64,000 nt of DNA from Heterobilharzia americana (taxonomy: Eukaryota > Platyhelminthes > Trematoda > Strigeidida > Schistosomatidae). Below, piece after piece: positions 1-10,815 of this stretch. The stretch's first letter is position 1. Each line of letters starts with the position of its first letter. The position numbers were made by a program, and so were the translations under genes. The DNA is taken from NCBI GenBank assembly GCA_944470555.2, contig OX104129.1:67077747-67141746 (forward strand), written 5' to 3'. Under the pieces are notes generated by a model. It did no database searches. It saw nothing but the letters and a program-made list of their open reading frames with translations, and was not told where the DNA came from.

Positions 1-364
1 ATACAAATGTTCCCCGCAGGAGAAGTTCCTAATTAAGCGAGTGAATCAACCTAACCTAATCAATTGGTGGTTTGTTTGAGACCAAAAGCTGTCCCATGTG
101 TTTCTCTACCCAGGATGAAATGTTATTCCATTTCATTGGCACGGATCAGTGGTAAAGATTTTGCGTAGTTATCAAGAAAAAAGTTGTGATAGCAGTTCTG
201 GCAACAAAGACTTCAACATTTACATAGTTGTGTAAGCCGACGTATTTCACAATCTCATTTATTTATATTATAGTATTTTTACATTACTCGATGTATTTCA
301 GGTACTAACCATCGGTCAATTTATGTATTTTATCGAAATTGAATGACGGGTAATTAAGTTACAG
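1..364. other. No gene seen; AT-rich sequence
   Basis: No coding frame, RNA or repeat is recognised here. It leads directly into the RTE fragment that starts near 365. Confidence 0.5.
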
Positions 365-947
365 GTGGCATAGACGAGGACGTCAAAGCCAGGATTGGAA
401 AAGCAAGACAGGCGTTCATTGACCTGAAATCAGTGTGGGGATCTTGTGCACTCAGCATGTGGAACAAGATCCGGATTTTCAACACCAACGTCAGTCAAGT
501 CAATGCTTCTGTATGGTTCAGAGACTTGGTGCGTTACTAAAGGCATTTCCAACAAATTACAGATATTCATCAACAACTGCCACCTATGCTGGCTCGTTAC
601 TGAAGATCAGATGGCCAGAAAGAATCAGCAACAAGGAACTCTGGGAACGAACCAACCAGGAACTTATCACCCAACAAATATGCAGAAGGAAGTGGAGATG
701 GATTGGGCATACACTGAGAAAGCCGACTGGGGACATCACGCGCCAGGCACCCGAGTGGAACCACCATGGGAAGCGACGAGTTGGTCGTCCGAGGGTGACA
801 TGGAGGAGATCGTGAGAGGAAGAAATAAGAGCTTGTGGGCAGTCGTGTAGCCAGGTTGAAAAGACTGCAGAGAAGAGAGTGAAGTGGCAACGTGCTACTG
901 AAGCCCTACGTTCCACTAGGAACCCAAGGGATAAATAATAATAATAA
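365..947 (+). mobile_element. RTE (SR2-type) retrotransposon, 5'-truncated 3' end
   Basis: This is the C-terminal end of the ORF of an RTE-clade non-LTR retrotransposon. Visible landmarks are the YGSETW motif near 515, then RISNKELWERTNQE, then KWRWIGHTLRK, GRPRVTWRRS and a tail of TAA units near 930-945. The motifs fall in different frames: YGSETW is read in one frame and the WIGHTLRK part in another, so there is at least one frameshift near 590-610. The copy lacks the endonuclease and most of the reverse transcriptase, so it is a dead 5'-truncated insertion. Two further copies of the same 3' region lie at 33320-34004 (+) and 52620-53760 (-). Assignment to RTE/SR2 rests on recalled family motifs. 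Confidence 0.85.
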
Positions 948-1560
948 AGTTTTCGTCGTTGTCAGAAAAAAAATGTCTCTAGCCCTTGAAGAGATTGCTC
1001 TCAAAACATTACCATCATGCCACTCAGCTTAAAGAATACAACACTGACAGAATATGTAAAATAATTGGTAATTACTAAATTGTTGCCCAGGTGAAAACTA
1101 TCATCCTAACATTGTAACGAAGTTTGTCTATAAATATAAACAGTATAAACGACAATGACTGAGACATATTTCTCTAAGATCTTACCAAATCAAGACGAAT
1201 AACATACGATAATTACCTACAAAGATAAATTTAGAGTAATATAGGTGTAAAGCTAGAGCACTATGGTAGAATTTAATTCTATATTAGATTTGTTTATTTG
1301 ATATATAATGCACAGTGATACAGCATGATTTACTGAAAACTGACAAACCCTCGTACACTTTGCCTTTTCATATCAATTTTTATTACCATGTAATGAAACT
1401 TTAAAAAAGACGGTGGAAACAAGCGTAAATTTTTATTTTTCGATATGTTTATATATAAATAATTCCCACTTTTACGAAAGGTTTTCGTGGTATTAAAGAC
1501 TTTTGCTGATATTCCAGGTGCAACGAGCACTGAACGGAACGTCAAAAGGAACTGAGTACC
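948..1560. other. No gene seen; AT-rich intergenic
   Basis: Short open frames here (for example 1330-1545, minus) have no recognisable motif and are what AT-rich sequence gives by chance. Confidence 0.4.
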
Positions 1561-2215
1561 ACGATCGACGTCAAATTCGATTTATTGTATTTTATTATAT
1601 GATTACCACGACACCCTAGAATAAGTTCAGACAACCAGGGGCAGCTTCACGCAGTGAGTCAATCGGAAGAGTTTTACCGGTGGAGAAACCACTGGGTTTT
1701 TATTTCCGGCCGGTATCGCCTTCGGGTCCTCACGAACCCACTAGGGGGAATAATCTGTAGCGTCACAAACTTCCCAAAATCAATAGCCTAGGGTTTGACG
1801 ACTTTCGACATTGATGCTGATCTTGATAGTTTAACTGGACTCGCTAAGCTGAAAGCACTCGGTCAAGCATCCCCGCCATTCGGCACGCTGTCGTGTTACG
1901 TTGCATGGCTCGTATTCGACTCTCTAGCCAGTTAGTTGGAACGCATCAGTATTTTGGCACAACCATCCAAATATACTATTCCATCCGACTAAGCTATCGT
2001 GTTCTTCCTTGGTCTCGTATTCGTGGGTATATAACAAGTCCGAGTAATTAGTGATTGGTCTTTGCGTCTGTCAAGTTCGCACCAGGACAAATCCTAAAAG
2101 TTCATAACAAGTATGAAAAATTAGTTATTAGCATTTGTGTCTACCAAGATCGCATAACCCAATTATTAAACAGTCAACGCAGGCATCTCCCTTGACCTAC
2201 AGTGTCTGGATTATA
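1561..2215. mobile_element. Possible LTR-retrotransposon leader/LTR remnant
   Basis: The part from about 1932 to 2215 matches the stretch 23640-23840, which lies immediately upstream of the gag start of the second gypsy element. Both share a block reading TTAGTTGGAACGCATC followed by ATTTTGGCA, and a later block around AAGTATGAA with TTAGTTATTAGCAT. Both are followed by block P. I read this as a 5' leader or LTR remnant of that element family, but no TG...CA ends or target duplication could be fixed. Confidence 0.35.
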
Positions 2216-2907
2216 ACACAAGTGCGATTACTTCAAACTTATCCATCCACATAATATTTCATGCGAGAATTTCTTCCTATCAGTTTGCAAGAATGCAATA
2301 ACGATGGTTAGAGTAGGATAAAATCAATTCATTTAATTGTGTTCAGATTGTCGTGCTCATAATCGAAAACTCTCAATTAACGCCTGATTATATCTGAGTT
2401 GCCATCATATCATCAAATACCACTAATTTCACAAGATCACCTCTATCATACCTGAAACCACATTCTTCACTATTTCAGACACAACCGGTCACATGATTTT
2501 GTAGTCTTCCTACATATCGGACGGATAACTGAAAGTTCTTTCAGTCTGTTCGAAATGCTTTCACCTCTCAAATATCTTTCATTCCCGTGTTATCTCATGC
2601 TGTGTATGAAACGTGTCGTTCCAATCATTTCCGACACGTTGGTCGAACCTCGCTCGACTGAATTCAGTGGGAGTGAAAGAATAGCCTTATCACTGTCATC
2701 TTGATGTGACCATGGTGGAAGTGGTTGAGAGAATAAATAATACGAGAAACGAGAACGCCATTAACTCAGTGAGACACATGAACATGATAGGAATAGGGAC
2801 TGCTCCACCTTAGACCTGATATTTCATTGAAAATCGGACATGTGACTGTGAGCAAGACAACGTTATATGAAGAGGAACACATTGCTGATATGCGGCGTCG
2901 CCTCATA
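2216..2907. repeat. Duplicated block P, copy 1
   Basis: About 690 bp that recurs at 23841-24530 with only scattered substitutions. It has no recognisable coding content. In this copy it runs directly into block Q; in the other copy it diverges at about 24530 into unrelated sequence. One side of the duplication breakpoint is therefore near 2907. Confidence 0.8.
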
Positions 2908-5160
2908 TATGTGAATAAAACCCATTCGCATACTTTTATTATTATCCAGGTCACTCTGTTCAACCAGTGTTTTACGTCAATTCGTTCTTTCTACATGTGG
3001 TCAGTCAGGGTGTGTAGATGTTAACCAGTTTCGAAAGTTGTGGACACTTCTCCGGGTCATGAATCAAACAACCTTCATCGATATGCAACACGTCTCACAA
3101 ATACAGCTGTGCCTTTTCAGCATACTAATTTTGATACATTCACTACTCACTGTCATTCCTCACACTCAGCCTTATGATGAAACACTGACCTAGGTGTTGT
3201 AGTGCTGAATAAATTAAGTGTAGATTAAATGCGTGTTAGTTGTACACATCAGAGTATGTCACCAACTGTTTGTTTCAAGAAACAAACTTCAAATCTTATC
3301 CTGAGTCGCCATATGCTTTTAACCACCTTTCAAATGTTTTTCGCCAACACTCGAATGCTCATCGAACATATCATCTTTATCCAATTCACTCACTATGAAC
3401 AGTATTCTACCATGTCATTGAAAGAGGAACCATCTCAATCAAATCATTTGAAACATTGAGTTTATAAGACTGATTCACTAGCAATCTGGCTGAATCACTG
3501 GTGGGTTATCAGGCAGATTTGTCATTCTCCTGTCCTATTCATTCAGCCTCAAACACACATATTTACTCAACTCCTGAAACACAATGTACGGCATTGTTCA
3601 TTTCAATTGTTTTGTTGTCATCGACACTTCATGCGAAAACATTTCGACTACAAATACATTGTATTCTTGTCGTTTAAAATATTATGTCGGCGGTTCGCAA
3701 TGATATATGACCTAGACACGTGGAAATCAGTGCCACTGATGGCTTGGAACAGAAGTTGCATTGTCAGGGAGAGACATGTTTTCCACACAGTTCATTGTTC
3801 ATAGGCTGTGGTTGTGAAGACTGTGCATATTTAGCTGAAGGGTTTCTCCTGGCCGTCCCACTGTCCCAATGAATTCGTCTACAACAGAATATGAAGTTGG
3901 CGTGAAGCAATTCAGCTGACTGAATTCAGCGAAATACATGCACACTGAAATGTATGCGGACAACGGGAGACCAGAAAACAAACTGTTGTTACACATCAAA
4001 TACTAACACTATGAATGAACCACTTCCTAACCGAAATGATTTTAATTACAGTTAAGCACAACAGATTTTGACACATTAAGCAGGACAAATATAGTTGAGG
4101 AGGGAGTTTGCTGTTCATTGGTAAAGTGAACGTTACACTTTACTCCATATCACCGCAAACTACCGTATACCGAGGAGCACACACGTTCCTTAACGATACA
4201 ATGAAAATGTGATAAATATTACCACTAGATGATTTCTCAGTGTTGAAGAGGGAGTGAGCATCTCAAAACTGAGCTTTCTCTGACGAATTCACTGACTGTG
4301 TAACTCATAAGAAAATCAACTAGTTACCACATCAACCTATTCTATTCTCCTAATGTAATTGAATATTGGTGGTCGTTTTTGACGTCAACAGTCTACTATT
4401 TTACTGTTGATTAATTACTCGGCAGGCAGACTGATGGTATGCAGTCACCGGTAATACAGGAATTAAGGCTGATGAGGAGAAACTGAGGAGTGCCAAAAAA
4501 TGGCTACATATTTCACATGTACGAATTGAACGATGGAATGTGTTAAGAAATGAAATGGGTGCCAAAGTTTCATTCAACTTCACTAGTTTTTATGAAGTTT
4601 GGAATATTCTCCAAGACTCTGTCACAATTCTCAGAAGTGTAATTGTTCACTGGTAGAGATAACTGCAAGATTCCACTTCCTGATTCTCACTTCAACTCGT
4701 TACTGTCGAAGTGCTTCAAATCAAAGTCAGTCATGGTCTAAATTTGTGTACTATCAAACGATAAGTTTGAACATGATCACCAACTGGAAGGATATTAGAC
4801 ACGCTTTGCTGTGAGTTCACGTATGACAACGAAGCTCACTGATAGCGCATACGATACCAGGAAGTTTACACAATCATCTTTTCATGCCACAAATAATAAG
4901 GTTCACATTGGTCTTGCATAAGGTTCTCTCAAGATTCTTACTGTCTTGCATTTCTCTTGCAAAGTATGCATTGAAAATGATACAGTGAAGGCGGAAGAAT
5001 GTCATATCTTACCACTGAGGTGAGTGACGTTATTAATTAGATACAGATGGTGTGTCTCATCGTTATTGGTGTAATCGATGATGATAAGATAAACACTTGT
5101 TACACAATTACATAAAATATCTTCATCTTTTATAAGCGATTTCACCATGTGATTTCAAAG

Positions 5161-5643
5161 TCAGCGTGTGATTCGTGAATACGTTAAATAAACGGCTATA
5201 AATACCCAGAGATTGTACACATACAGAATATCACCATATACCATGTATTCACAACGTACACTGATCTGTCTGACAGTCAAAGTTATGGTCTTCTGTTGCT
5301 TGATATTTGCAATAAATGGTTGGATTTTAGGAGAACCAGTAATCTCACATATACCACGTAAGTGAAATTCCTTTAGGCTATCAGATTTCACCGAAATTAA
5401 CTTGATATTGAAAATGATAATTGTTTGTTGATTTGTGAATTTTAGGCGGTGGAAAAGGTATGAGTCTGCTGCGTCTTGGTTAGCAGTCGAAATGCGAATC
5501 TCTCCAATGGTTACCTTTCGTAAACTGACTTCTCTCACTTCTTGTGTACCATCAGAGTAAATAATTTTCTCGAAATAAATAATCTTATTCATATAGTGTG
5601 AATTGAATTTTGGTTTTACATTGGGATGCACAAAATCATGCAA
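5161..5643 (-). other. Unassigned 160-codon open frame in block Q
   Basis: This is the longest open frame in block Q: 160 codons on the minus strand, starting MHDFVHPNVK, with a hydrophobic stretch near its C-terminus. I do not recognise a family. The second copy of block Q has lost one base near 15288, which cuts the equivalent frame to 89 codons. That argues against a maintained gene. A second open stretch lies upstream on the same strand (5720 to about 6030), but it continues into the gypsy LTR and so is chimeric. It could be an exon or a fossil transposon ORF; the sequence does not decide. Confidence 0.2.
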
Positions 5644-6026
5644 TTCGCCTTGACAGCATATCTCCCGATGACATGCTTATTGTTTCAGTGATTCTTAACG
5701 CAGTCGAATCGATCGGATATCATGCAGGATAACCACACAATTCACCAAACATATCATCGTGTTGAGATTGTAGTCTGGTTGGACTAGGTAAGTAATGCCT
5801 AGCAAAGTATCTGTTGCTCTCAGATGTAATTAGACATCCGACTGCTGAAACACAACACACAGTAGTAGTCATATGAAATTCAATTTTGAAAGTTGTAATC
5901 TGCTCTGCAACTTCGAGTTCCTGTCTCTGATGCAGAGCTAGTCGAAACGATATTCCTCCTGGATCTTCTAAGTCGAGTTGAAAATATTTCCTCTCACAAT
6001 ATTCCCTCTCTCTCTGTCTCAGTGAC

Positions 6027-6030
6027 ACAT
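6027..6030. repeat. Target-site duplication ACAT, left
   Basis: ACAT precedes the first TGT of the left LTR and recurs as ACAT at 10664-10667 directly after the right LTR. The empty site in the second block copy (near 15948) has a single ACAT at the same place. Confidence 0.85.
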
Positions 6031-6462
6031 TGTAGGGATGCGTGTTACAATTCCGTAACGTTTGATCAACCCTACTTAATTTGATGTGCTCTAGTACCTG
6101 CTTAACCAGTACTTTACCTAACGTGTAAGTACTGGTAACAAAACACAAATCAAAAGAACTGATACGCAATGTATTTAAAGGAGCTATGTATTTAAGGTAA
6201 ATGTAATAATAATGAATGAGGGAAAAGTTTAATCAACTTATCTGGCTTGTAAGGCTGAACTAGGGACTCGGAGTACGTGCGTGGTGATCAGCACAATGGA
6301 GCGCAAAAATGGCGTCCAAGCCTGCTCGGATGCATGCTCGTTAAAACAAAACTTAAAACACCCTAAGCATCCGGAGGCAAGCTAGAGATTTATTTAGTTA
6401 ATTTAATTTAAACTATTTATTTTAGCCCTAGTTATATTTTGGTGCCAGGAAGGTGCACTACA
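6031..6462 (-). repeat. Gypsy element 1, 3' LTR (432 bp)
   Basis: On the plus strand it begins TGTAGGGATG and ends GTGCACTACA. It is the element's 3' LTR, because the coding sequence reads on the minus strand. It matches the LTR at 10233-10663 base for base by eye, except for one extra T in a T-run near 6438. Confidence 0.95.
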
Positions 6463-6480
6463 GGTTATCCCCCTCCTAGA
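6463..6480 (-). other. Polypurine tract of gypsy element 1
   Basis: Read on the minus strand this is a purine-rich run, AGGAGGGGGATAACC, abutting the 3' LTR. That is the position expected of the primer for plus-strand DNA synthesis. Confidence 0.7.
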
Positions 6481-7094
6481 AGGTTGTTGGGATACCGGCA
6501 ACCTTCGATCCTAGGAGGCGACTGCGAGGCGGACACGCAACACCTTTCCATATTGGTGATGGAGTAGGTGACGTGTGGGTCTCCGAAGCTAGTGCAACTA
6601 TGCACACCTACGAGGTAAGATAACTTTGCGTCTAGACGCAACCCTTCTCGCAGTGGTGGAAGGTGACCCAAAGCCTCCGTCTACTTTTCCCTATTGCTTC
6701 TTAATCTACCGGGGAGTGTACAGGGGGAAATTGGTACAAAGAGAACCGAAGAACGATCCAAGTAGCATCGTCAGCGGCCAATTGTATCCAATTTTCAACG
6801 CATTTTCTAGGTTCTGCAAGAAGAAAGAAATGGGACATTAGAGTGCTAAGAAAAGGAAAACCAAACAATTCGAAGTGGGAGGAGTACAGAAAAAAAATAA
6901 TAACCAACCAAAAAAAAGTTTTCGGAATTTAAATTGTATTTTTGGTTTTTCTTTTTTTTTTTTTGAAAAAAAAACTGTTTGCAAAGTAGTAAACATGACT
7001 TTTGAAAACTTTAGGTATGAAAACGCATTGAAAGTGTATGCCACGACAAAGTAGTTGAAACTCCGAATTCACCAAGTGTGAAGTTGCTCTGGGG
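6481..7094 (-). other. Untranslated 3' region of gypsy element 1
   Basis: The stretch between the polypurine tract and the pol stop codon has no motif. It contains A- and T-runs near 6890-6970. Confidence 0.6.
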
Positions 7095-9211
7095 CTAATT
7101 AACGAACTCGGCGTATCGCTTGGGCCAATGTACACGCCTCCCAGCACGTGTAGAGGTTACTGGATCAGTGTTACTAGACGTGGCTCTTTTAGAAGGTTCA
7201 GGATACGCGCGACTAAACGAGTCTGTTAGGGAGTCCGGCGGCAAGGGTCTGGGTGTGCCTGTGGAGGTGTCGCACAATATTGACACTTCACTGTTCAGGA
7301 GCGGTAACGCTGTATCTTCAGAGAGGATGAGTGTTGAAGTTTTTCAATCTCCTCGTCTGAATCCTGAAGTTCGGCAATCTTCCGTAAGTCGACTGCTCGA
7401 GGCAAAGTAGTGGTGCAAACGCGAGACAGTGCGTCCGCGACAGGGTTATTCGCACCAGAAATATGACGGATGTCCGACGTGAATTGCGAAATATAATCTA
7501 GGTGACGTAATTCACGCGGTGAATATCTGTCAGTAGTGGTGTGTAAGGCATACGTCAGAGGTTTATGGTCGGTAAAGATGATGAAGTCACGACCTTCCAC
7601 AAAATGACGAAAATGTTTCACTGAGGCATATATGGCGAGCAGTTCCCTGCCGAAAGTGCTGTACCGCATTTCGCAGGTGGATAACTTCCGGAGAAGAATG
7701 CAACTGGGATCCAAGTGTGATCCGAAAGTTGTTGCAACACAGCTCCAATGGCCGTGTTAGAGGCGTCAACCGCAATGCTAAGAGGTAGGTTTACGTCTTG
7801 ATGCACCAGCATCGTGGCGTCTGCTATTGCGGTTTTGATCTTGCGAAATGCTTCTAGTGCCTCAGGAGTCAAGCTGAAAGTTTTACATTTACTTTTCAGC
7901 AGGTCGGTCAGTGCAGTCAAAATGTGTGCACATTGGGGAACGAAGCGACGATAATAGCTCACCATACCCAGAAACACACGCAGAGCTTTAAGTGACGCTG
8001 GGACTGGGAAGTCTTGGATCGCCTGTACCTTTTCAGGTAGTGGGCGAATGCCTTGCTCGTCGATAACGTGTCCCAAAAATTTTAGTGAACGAACGCCAAT
8101 TGGCATTTGGCCAGGTTGACTGTCATCGAATGCTCTGACAGTCTGGCGAAAACCTGTTTCAAGTGGTTAAAATGGTGTCTTCGTCAGGACTAGCGATTAG
8201 TATATCGTCTAGGTAGGCATAGGCGAAATCGAGTCCACGTAAAACATCGTGAATAAAACGTTGGAAGGTTTGTGCTGCATTGCGAAGACCAAAAGGCATA
8301 CGGAGGAACTCAAAAAGACCAAACGGTGTAATGACGGCTGTCTTGGGAACATCATCAGGATGAACCGGGATCTGATGATATGCACGCGTCAAGTCAAGCT
8401 TACTGAAGATAACCGAGCCTTTTAAAGATGCAGTCAAGTCGTGAATGTGAGGGACTGGGTAACGATCTGGAATCGTTTTAGCGTTGAGCCTTCGGTAGTC
8501 ACCACAAGGCCTCCAGTCCATGCCATTGTTCTTGGGTACCACATGCAAGGGTGAAGACCATGGACTGTTGGATGGTCTGATTATTCCCATTTCAAGCATG
8601 TGTTCGAACTCGGCTTTTACAGCACGCAGTTTCTCCGGGGATAATCGCCGTGGTTTCGCAAACACTGGCGGGCCAGTCGTCGTTATGTGATGAGAAACGT
8701 TCGAAGTCACACAAGGGACACAACGACTTGGCTTAAAGACATCCGGAAAGGACTGAATGATAGACGCGTAGGGACTAGAAGCGTCCGTCGTGCAGTACAC
8801 GGGACTGAGGGGCGGCGTCTTTGTGACTATACCGGAAACAGAGAGTGTTGTGGTAGAATCTATCAACTTATGCTTGCCAGCATCTACCAGCAGCTGATAG
8901 TGCTGCAAGAGATCCATACCAATAATGCCGGTGGTCACATCTGCCACTATGAAAACCCAACGAAAGGGACGACGCAATCCAAGGTTGAGATCGAGGAATC
9001 TCCGACCATAGGTTGTGATGGGCGAACCGTTGGCGGCACGAAGTTGCAGAGACATTGGCCGCAGACGCTCTTCCTTCGTAGGTGGGATGACGCTAGCTTC
9101 TGCCCCAGTGTCAACTAGGAAGCGTATCCCAGAATGTCGATCAGTGACGAAGAAGAGGCGACATGGAAGTGGCTCGCCAGCGACGTTAGTCGCCGTCACG
9201 TGCTGGCTCAC
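7095..9211 (-). pseudogene. pol: Gypsy element 1 pol: protease, RT, RNase H; integrase core deleted
   Basis: This is a CsRn1/Boudicca-like pol on the minus strand. From the N-terminus it has an aspartic protease (DTGA, residues 34-37 of the frame starting at 9211), then reverse transcriptase with YLDD at residues 333-336 (near 8205), then an RNase H region with FGRELLAIY and FTDHKPL. The frame breaks near 8158, near 8100 and near 7690, so no full polyprotein is encoded. After the start of the integrase zinc-binding region (CDTSTGTPRPLPP, near 7260) the reading jumps within about 20 residues to the extreme C-terminal tail (RAGRRVHWPKRY). In gypsy element 2 those points are about 330 residues apart, so the whole DDE core is missing. 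The element cannot integrate by itself. It resembles element 2 in order and motifs but is clearly a different family. Confidence 0.9.
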
Positions 9212-10047
9212 ACGTTTCCCGCCTGGTTAGCCTCGAAGGTGCAAGGTCGAGTGCACTTTTGGCATTGGCACCATAACGTTTATGGTACCAGCACAACCTG
9301 GGTTGGGATTGTCGCGATTTGGAACGTCTGCTACCGGTACGGGAGGCAGACCTGTTGCGCGAGCGAGACGTGCGACCTTTGTAAGAACTACCAGACCGCA
9401 TTTCGTTCCTGATGCTGCACAACTCTCATACAATTTTGAGATGTGAGCTATAACATCGAAACTTGTTGGCTCAACAGCCGAGGGAGGATGTGGGTTTTGG
9501 ACGAATCCGTGGCAGTAGACAGTGCAGCTGAGATACTAGTGTTGGGTTTCGTAGCATCCACAGCTCTGTCAGCCGCTTCCGCCAGCTCTATTAAGGGACA
9601 CTTATGGAAGGGTGCGAGGATCCCTTGAACCGACTGTGGTAACCTCTGTAACCACAGTTGCTTGAGAAATGCTTCATCAATGTTGAAGTCAGCAATCAGC
9701 TGCTTCATCTGACGAAGCAGTTGCGTCGGCTTGCGATCACCCAGATGCACATCCCTGAAAAGTTCTTGCACTTTCTGCTGGTCAGTAAGTGCAACACGTT
9801 TGATGAGGGCGGTTTTGAGGCGATCGTAAAGATTCGGTGCTGGGTCATCTAGCACATCTGAGACGTCTTCGATCACATTTTCCGGTAAGCTGACGATGAC
9901 TAAGTTGGACTTAGTTTCTTGTGATTGAATGTGTCTCAAGGCAAACTGAGCTTCCACATGGGAGAACCATGCAGATGGTCTGTGGGCCCAGAAGGTGGGA
10001 AGCTGGAGGGTTACGGCCATCTGCGCAGTCGAGTCGTTATCCGCCAT
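9186..10047 (-). pseudogene. gag: Gypsy element 1 gag, frameshifted
   Basis: The gag open frame starts at 10047 (MADNDSTAQ) and runs for 199 codons. It has a capsid-like region including LQLPTFWAHRPSAWF and LWLQRLPQSVQ, then stops at 9448. The downstream part continues in other frames: a basic Arg/Ser-rich stretch followed by a zinc knuckle. Only CWYHKR is in one frame; the last two cysteines (as CTRPC) are one frame away. The family's C-x2-H-x9-C-x3-C knuckle is therefore present in the DNA but broken by indels. At least three frameshifts separate the capsid part from the protease start at 9211. Gag would normally form the particle that packages the element's RNA. Confidence 0.85.
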
Positions 10048-10232
10048 TGATCAGGGAATTAACGAGGCACGATAGTGATAATAAAAAAATTACAATGCAA
10101 AAATAACCAATGAGGAGTGCAATAATAAAAAAAAACGCTAGACGTGCCAAAAACAAAATAGGCCAGACAAATCAACGCAAGAGAACAAAGGTACTAGACA
10201 AAGTAAGAAGTGATACTCGGGCTCACCAATTT
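10048..10232 (-). other. Leader and primer binding site of gypsy element 1
   Basis: On the minus strand the 5' LTR is followed, after four bases, by TGGTGAGCCCGAG (10228 downward). This is a typical tRNA-complementary primer site beginning TGG, opposite the CCA end of a tRNA. It resembles the tRNA-Trp-type site reported for the CsRn1 clade, with differences. The exact tRNA is not established. The rest is leader up to the gag start. Confidence 0.65.
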
Positions 10233-10663
10233 TGTAGGGATGCGTGTTACAATTCCGTAACGTTTGATCAACCCTACTTAATTTGATGTGCTCTAGTACC
10301 TGCTTAACCAGTACTTTACCTAACGTGTAAGTACTGGTAACAAAACACAAATCAAAAGAACTGATACGCAATGTATTTAAAGGAGCTATGTATTTAAGGT
10401 AAATGTAATAATAATGAATGAGGGAAAAGTTTAATCAACTTATCTGGCTTGTAAGGCTGAACTAGGGACTCGGAGTACGTGCGTGGTGATCAGCACAATG
10501 GAGCGCAAAAATGGCGTCCAAGCCTGCTCGGATGCATGCTCGTTAAAACAAAACTTAAAACACCCTAAGCATCCGGAGGCAAGCTAGAGATTTATTTAGT
10601 TAATTTAATTTAAACTATTTATTTTAGCCCTAGTTATATTTGGTGCCAGGAAGGTGCACTACA
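10233..10663 (-). repeat. Gypsy element 1, 5' LTR (431 bp)
   Basis: Same sequence as 6031-6462 apart from one T less in the run near 10640. It is the 5' LTR in element orientation and would carry the promoter. Confidence 0.95.
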
Positions 10664-10815
10664 ACATGATCGTGCTGATTAGATTGTAGTGAGCTATTAT
10701 TCACATGTTGAATGCTTGTTGACATAGTGGCTGAAGTGCTCCATAATTCATGAGATTATCAGGTGATGCACATTGTCATATAACATTGTTTATAATGTTT
10801 GAGTGATGAATCGGA
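10664..10815. repeat. Duplicated block R, copy 1
   Basis: About 150 bp that begins with the right-hand ACAT target duplication and recurs at 15951-16100. It is continuous with Q in the second copy. The copies diverge after the shared GATGAATCGG, near 10814 and 16099. Confidence 0.85.

Larger units (their letters stand above)
2908..6030. repeat. Duplicated block Q, copy 1
   Basis: This stretch of about 3.1 kb recurs at 12820-15950 in the same orientation (offset about +9912). By eye the copies differ at only a handful of places: a G/A near 3426, changes near 5321 and 5347, one deleted G near 5377, and the length of a CT-rich tract near 6000. The block carries no recognised transposon or host domain. 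It ends at the target site of the gypsy insertion at 6031. Confidence 0.9.
6031..10663 (-). mobile_element. Gypsy element 1: complete-ended, defective CsRn1/Boudicca-like LTR retrotransposon
   Basis: The 4.63-kb insertion has paired LTRs, a primer site, gag, pol lacking the integrase core, a polypurine tract and a 4-bp ACAT target duplication. It interrupts the Q-R block exactly where the second block copy (15940-15960) has an uninterrupted site. Near-identical LTRs imply a recent insertion. The missing integrase implies that mobility would have to be supplied by a relative. Confidence 0.93.

Noticed and set aside
1561..2215. Complete solo LTR
   Set aside because: No TG...CA ends, target duplication or partner could be fixed, so only a remnant is claimed.
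5720..6169. 149-codon minus-strand frame
   Set aside because: Chimeric: it starts inside the gypsy LTR and reads out into block Q, so the start is not original.
8687..9412. Plus-strand open frames of up to 143 codons
   Set aside because: They are antisense shadows of the gypsy element 1 pol and gag on the minus strand.
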